This document shows positions 62,158-64,000 of a stretch of 64,000 bases of DNA, one piece after another. This DNA is from Palsa-89 sp963824345 (GTDB lineage: Bacteria > Acidobacteriota > Terriglobia > Bryobacterales > Bryobacteraceae), in the NCBI GenBank assembly GCA_963824345.1, contig CAWGOZ010000011.1, positions 186,001 to 250,000 of the forward strand, read 5' to 3'. How positions within the stretch are numbered: the first letter of the stretch is position 1; each line of letters starts with the position of its first letter. The notes under the pieces were generated by a model that had not been told where the DNA came from, did no database searches, and saw nothing but the letters and a program-made list of their open reading frames with translations. The translations under genes and the position numbers were made by a program.

Positions 62158-62400
62158 ATTCGGACCCTCGACCTGTTCGATCAACTCCCAGACTTTGTCG
62201 TAGCTTAAGCCGGGTTTGAGACCCATGGCTTTAGGCCTTATCTTAAAAGGCTTGTTGCCATTAGTTTTCTGGCGCGAAAGCAGTCCAACCCGCAAGGTCT
62301 CGTTTACTGTTTCCTTGAATGATTTGCCGGACTTGCGCATCTCGGCTTAGAGCTTGGCGCGAACGTCTTCGTCCAAAGTGATGGTGGTTCTGGTGGGCAA
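62149..62400 (-). pseudogene. VapB-type antitoxin with internal stop
   Basis: From TTG 62400 the frame reads MPTRTTITLDEDVRAKL, then TAA at 62347-62349. It resumes as AEMRKSGKSFKETVNE and ends EGPNYK. The N-terminal ribbon-helix-helix pattern (TTITLDEDV) is typical of VapB. The start overlaps or abuts the vapC remnant in the usual antitoxin-first order. A downstream ATG at 62340 would make only a partial protein without the DNA-binding part. Confidence 0.82.
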
Positions 62401-62409
62401 GTTTTTATC

Positions 62410-63042
62410 TTACCGCTGGGCGAGCCATGCCAGGAACAATCCGTCCGGCGCGACGTCTTCCCAATAGGAAATCGGCCGGCTGGAAACCTTGGAGCAGTGC
62501 CGCCCGAGCAGCTTCTCCAGTTCCTTCCGGCCGAACCACTTCTCCCACTGGGGAGTCTTGAGCCGGCCCCACTGTTGCGAATTTTTGTCGATGATCACGA
62601 TGCGGCCACCCGAGGAAACCACGCGGCACAGTTCCGCCACGGCCAGGGGGATGTCGACGGCGTGCTCCAGCGATTCGGTGGCATAAGCGCAGTGGAACGC
62701 ACCCGTCGCGAACGGCAGCGCCGTCATGGATCCCGCGCAGGCGCCGACCCCCGCGGGTACGTGCCGCAGCATGGCTTCGGCCAAGTCGAGCCCTGCGATG
62801 GACGCACGCGGATAGCGCTCGGCCAGCACACGCGCAAACCGCCCCTTACCGCACCCGGCGTCCAACACGCGCTTCCCGTTCAAGTCGCCGAGATATTCGA
62901 GAATCAGTTGGACATGATAGATCCTGGGATCGATGGTGGATGGAAAATTCTCTTCATCGGCCGCCGCCGTATTGAAGTGCCGGATGATTTCCGACAAGGG
63001 AACCGCGGGCGCGGGTTTCACCAAGGGTCTCTTCCAGAACAT
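62410..63042 (-). CDS. Class I SAM-dependent methyltransferase (Methyltransf_11-like)
   Basis: This 210-residue protein has the SAM motif RVLDAGCGKGRFARVLAERY (about 58-77), the acidic motif in IAGLDLAEAML, and a post-motif YATESLEHAVDIPLAVAELCRVVSSGG. The substrate is not known. Ubiquinone/menaquinone-type or sugar methylation are possible. It starts one base inside the stop of the phosphofructokinase gene (TGATG), so the two are coupled. It ends ten bases before the vapB remnant. Confidence 0.88.
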   Translation of the reverse strand: MFWKRPLVKPAPAVPLSEIIRHFNTAAADEENFPSTIDPRIYHVQLILEYLGDLNGKRVLDAGCGKGRFARVLAERYPRASIAGLDLAEAMLRHVPAGVGACAGSMTALPFATGAFHCAYATESLEHAVDIPLAVAELCRVVSSGGRIVIIDKNSQQWGRLKTPQWEKWFGRKELEKLLGRHCSKVSSRPISYWEDVAPDGLFLAWLAQR

Positions 63043-64000
63043 CAGCCGCGCGTGAGGAAAATCGGGAGTCCGGTTTTATTGGCGTAATTGGGACGATAGC
63101 GCTCCGTGTTGTACATGGTGGCGACGTCCACATGCCGCGGACCGAGCGCGGGATCGGGAATGGGCGCCATGGCGTAACGGCCGTCCACTAGGGCGGCCAT
63201 CAATCCGCTTTGGTCATCCAGCACCGCCTCCAGCGCCATGGTGCCGAACGTGGAAGCCACCAGCTTATCCACAAAATCGGGCACGCCGCTGCGCAGGTCG
63301 TAGGTCAAATCGCTGACGATGGTCTCCTCCGCTACGCGTTTTTTGATTTCGTCGCTCAAGGCCTCGCCGACGTTCTCCTTATGCCGATGGCCGTAAGCAT
63401 CGGCCTCACCATATTCGTGCACCTGGTAACCCTCCCACTCCGCGCCTTCGGAGAGAATCACCAAACAATAATTGCTTGGATTGTTTTTCTTGTCGGTCAT
63501 CAGGAGATCGATCAGTTTCTCCAGATTGACCTTATATTCGGGGATACAGCAGCGGATGGAAGCAACATACGCCGTATAGAGGGACGTAAAGCCGGCATCG
63601 CGCCCGAACACGCGAAAGATGCCGATGCGCTCGTGCGATCCGACGGTGGTTCTCTGGCGGGCGATGGCGTCGGTGGCGCGGGTGATGGCGGTGGAGAACC
63701 CGATGCAGTATTCGGTGTTGCGAACGTCGTTGTCCATGGTTTTGGGCACCGCAATCACCTTGACGCCGAAATTGTGCAGCTTCGCGGCGTAGCTCAACGT
63801 ATCGTCGCCGCCGATCGCGATCAAGGACGTCAGTCCCAAAGCCTCGATGTTCTTCAGCACCTGCTGGCTCAGGTCATAGACCGCGGATGTCTTGCCGTTT
63901 TTGGTGACCTCCTTCTCGGGGAAGGTCTGTCCCTTCAGAAAGTCCGGAAGGCGCGGCATTTTGGCTGGATTCGTCCGGCTGCTGTGCAGAACCGTGCCGC
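63042..64000 (-). CDS. Pyrophosphate-type 6-phosphofructokinase (N-terminus off the window)
   Basis: The frame is open to the window edge and upstream of the internal ATG it reads GTVLHSSRTNPAK, a PFK N-terminal region, so at least 319 residues are present. GGDDT (about 63802-63816) replaces the ATP-PFK GGDGS pattern, and PKTMDND carries the PPi-type lysine. Both point to PPi as phosphoryl donor. The sequence continues with the family's GRDAGF and catalytic arginine regions. It is coupled to the downstream methyltransferase gene. Confidence 0.92.
   Translation of the reverse strand, partial: GTVLHSSRTNPAKMPRLPDFLKGQTFPEKEVTKNGKTSAVYDLSQQVLKNIEALGLTSLIAIGGDDTLSYAAKLHNFGVKVIAVPKTMDNDVRNTEYCIGFSTAITRATDAIARQRTTVGSHERIGIFRVFGRDAGFTSLYTAYVASIRCCIPEYKVNLEKLIDLLMTDKKNNPSNYCLVILSEGAEWEGYQVHEYGEADAYGHRHKENVGEALSDEIKKRVAEETIVSDLTYDLRSGVPDFVDKLVASTFGTMALEAVLDDQSGLMAALVDGRYAMAPIPDPALGPRHVDVATMYNTERYRPNYANKTGLPIFLTRG

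Noticed and set aside
1..64000. CRISPR array, prophage or integrated plasmid
   Set aside because: No spaced identical direct repeats, cas, integrase, capsid, tail or replication genes were found in the window.

Overview
The window reads as a chromosomal piece of a high-GC Acidobacteriota, most likely a Bryobacterales/Solibacter-type organism. This is an inference from the protein families, not from a marker gene. It rests on large secreted beta-propeller proteins (SBBP or NHL-like repeats), a C-terminal module of the TIGR03437 type seen in two of them, a giant S53 (sedolisin/kumamolisin) peptidase, DUF5060-type glycosidase architecture, and many TTG/GTG starts. No phage, plasmid, rRNA or CRISPR locus was seen.

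Layout. 1-11.5 kb (minus): two tandem methyltransferases, an S53 peptidase and an SBBP protein ending in the same three-module cassette, a GT-C-like membrane protein and a FUSC-family membrane protein. 11.5-17.2 kb: amidohydrolase, a frameshifted LGEDH-motif protein, a LigM/GcvT-like demethylase, a cytochrome c fused to a helix-hairpin-helix domain, a long palindrome and a TolB-like propeller. 17.2-22.2 kb (plus): a glycan cluster (two GT2 enzymes, DUF2304, a GT-C/TPR protein like TMTC, and a GT4). 22.2-28.2 kb (minus): a tightly overlapped lysine/diaminopimelate operon, dapE-asd-lysC-dapB-dapA-dapD, preceded by a lysine riboswitch. Next come efp, tRNA-Glu(CTC), a subclass B3-type metallo-beta-lactamase, an esterase, a ferredoxin, mscL with a zinc ribbon, truA, tsaB, a DUF5060 glycosidase-like protein and a type II NADH dehydrogenase.

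37-48.6 kb: a beta-propeller/TIGR03437 protein, an SGNH-like plus MBOAT acylation pair, mtaB, a small lower-GC two-gene unit of unknown membrane proteins, the conserved ffs-dnaX-ybaB-recR block, and a three-gene unit ending in a frameshifted HEPN-like gene. 48.9-64 kb: a hybrid histidine kinase that lacks both phospho-acceptor residues, a PH-like protein, a SpoU methyltransferase, a large NHL/TIGR03437 protein, an Hsp70 homologue, an alpha/alpha-barrel-like protein, a coiled-coil methyltransferase with queF and a TIGR00300 protein in one overlapped operon, a decayed vapBC pair, and a methyltransferase coupled to a PPi-type phosphofructokinase that runs off the window end.

How it fits together. 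Housekeeping modules (lysine/peptidoglycan precursor synthesis, tRNA modification, DNA replication and repair, SRP) alternate with surface or envelope functions (glycosyltransfer, O-acylation, giant secreted propellers). Accessory pieces that are decaying or unexplained (vapBC remnant, HEPN unit, frameshifted LGEDH protein, lower-GC pair) sit between them. Most genes within a transcription unit overlap by 1-11 bases, and several convergent neighbours overlap tail to tail.
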